From positions 1 through 32,345 of the forward strand of contig DHYU01000023.1 of assembly GCA_002415485.1 (NCBI GenBank): a DNA stretch of 32,345 bases. Direction: 5' to 3'. Source of the DNA: Proteobacteria bacterium UBA5122. Its GTDB lineage: Bacteria; Pseudomonadota; Gammaproteobacteria; Tenderiales; Tenderiaceae. The position numbers were made by a program, and so were the translations under genes. The first letter of the stretch is position 1, and each line of letters starts with the position of its first letter. The notes below the pieces were generated by a model, which saw only the letters and a program-made list of their open reading frames with translations, was not told where the DNA came from and did not search any database. This document shows, one piece after another, positions 31,954 to 32,345 of the stretch.

Positions 31954-32345
31954 ATGTCGGCAAATTCAGCACAATCCGCGGCGACGGGTTACGATCTTTC
32001 GACCTTTCAGGGCCTGATTTTGGCCTTGCAGGAATATTGGGCCAAGCAGGGCTGCGTGATCATGCAGCCTTACGATATGGAAGTCGGGGCGGGTACGTTC
32101 CATACTGCGACATTCCTGCGTGCGATCGGACCGGAGCCTTGGCGCGCGGCCTATGTCCAGCCTTCGCGTCGTCCGACCGACGGTCGTTATGGCGAAAACC
32201 CGAACCGCCTACAGCATTATTATCAGTTCCAGGTGGTGCTCAAACCATCGCCGCTGGAGATTCAGGACTTGTATCTCGGCTCGCTGAAGATGCTCGGTTT
32301 TGATCCGCTGGTACACGACATCCGCTTCGTCGAGGACAACTGGGA
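31954..32345 (+). CDS. glyQ: Glycyl-tRNA synthetase alpha subunit, N-terminal part (3' truncated by window edge)
   Basis: Catalytic subunit of the bacterial alpha2beta2 glycyl-tRNA synthetase, charging tRNAGly. The first 130 residues are present. After a short non-conserved N-terminus they match the family almost continuously: STFQGLILALQEYWAKQGC, QPYDMEVGAGT, YVQPSRRPTDGRYGENPNR and LQHYYQFQVVLKPSP. ATG 31954 is preceded by a weak AGAG Shine-Dalgarno. glyS would be expected just beyond the window. Divergent from comM. Confidence 0.97.
   Translation, partial: MSANSAQSAATGYDLSTFQGLILALQEYWAKQGCVIMQPYDMEVGAGTFHTATFLRAIGPEPWRAAYVQPSRRPTDGRYGENPNRLQHYYQFQVVLKPSPLEIQDLYLGSLKMLGFDPLVHDIRFVEDNW

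Overview
The window is ordinary chromosomal DNA from a GC-rich gammaproteobacterium. Protein families and gene order (cyaA-lptM-lysA, glnA/ntrBC, hslO, ubiD, prlC, apaH, comM, glyQ) point to a free-living, probably environmental or sulfur-metabolising lineage such as a Chromatiales relative. That placement is inferred from gene content only. There is no phage, insertion sequence, CRISPR array, rRNA or tRNA that I can see. The first and last genes (argH, glyQ) are cut by the window edges, and no gene-free stretch exceeds 300 bases.

Layout. 1-6616: the end of argH, a PAS protein with a degenerate GGDEF domain, divergent class I adenylate cyclase cyaA, the tiny lipoprotein gene lptM, lysA and a SAM methyltransferase sitting where dapF is often found. 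6613-9454 (minus): trmL followed by a 14-repeat RCC1-type lipoprotein. 9565-13955 (minus): the nitrogen-control block glnA, ntrB, ntrC. It carries a near-consensus sigma-54 promoter and paired NtrC boxes ahead of glnA, and a second pair of NtrC boxes plus a weaker sigma-54-like element ahead of ntrB. 13968-15910 (minus): a TusA-like sulfur carrier translationally coupled to a PP-loop ATPase, then a conserved unknown. 16056-16961: an omptin/Pom-like outer-membrane barrel. 16973-19805: a ferredoxin-fused flavin reductase, a YeeZ-type SDR protein and hslO. 19992-23184 (minus): an unknown acidic protein, a lipoprotein-type alpha carbonic anhydrase and ubiD. 23391-26056: a secreted protein with a GlyGly-CTERM-like tail, convergent with and overlapping an SH3/coiled-coil membrane protein. 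26059-29045: prlC and divergent apaH. 29106-30265 (minus): a RES/Xre (ParST/MbcTA-type) toxin-antitoxin pair directly behind comM, with its own promoter and two nearly identical palindromes placed as operators. 30271-32345: comM and divergent glyQ.

The most informative regulatory readings are the two NtrC/sigma-54 modules, the toxin-antitoxin operator, and a perfect NtrC-like palindrome inside the ferredoxin-reductase coding sequence. The most promising poorly described module is the GTGA-overlapped TusA-like/PP-loop pair, whose C100-x2-C103 and C209/C210 suggest an iron-sulfur tRNA thiolation enzyme with its own sulfur carrier. That function is inferred, not shown.
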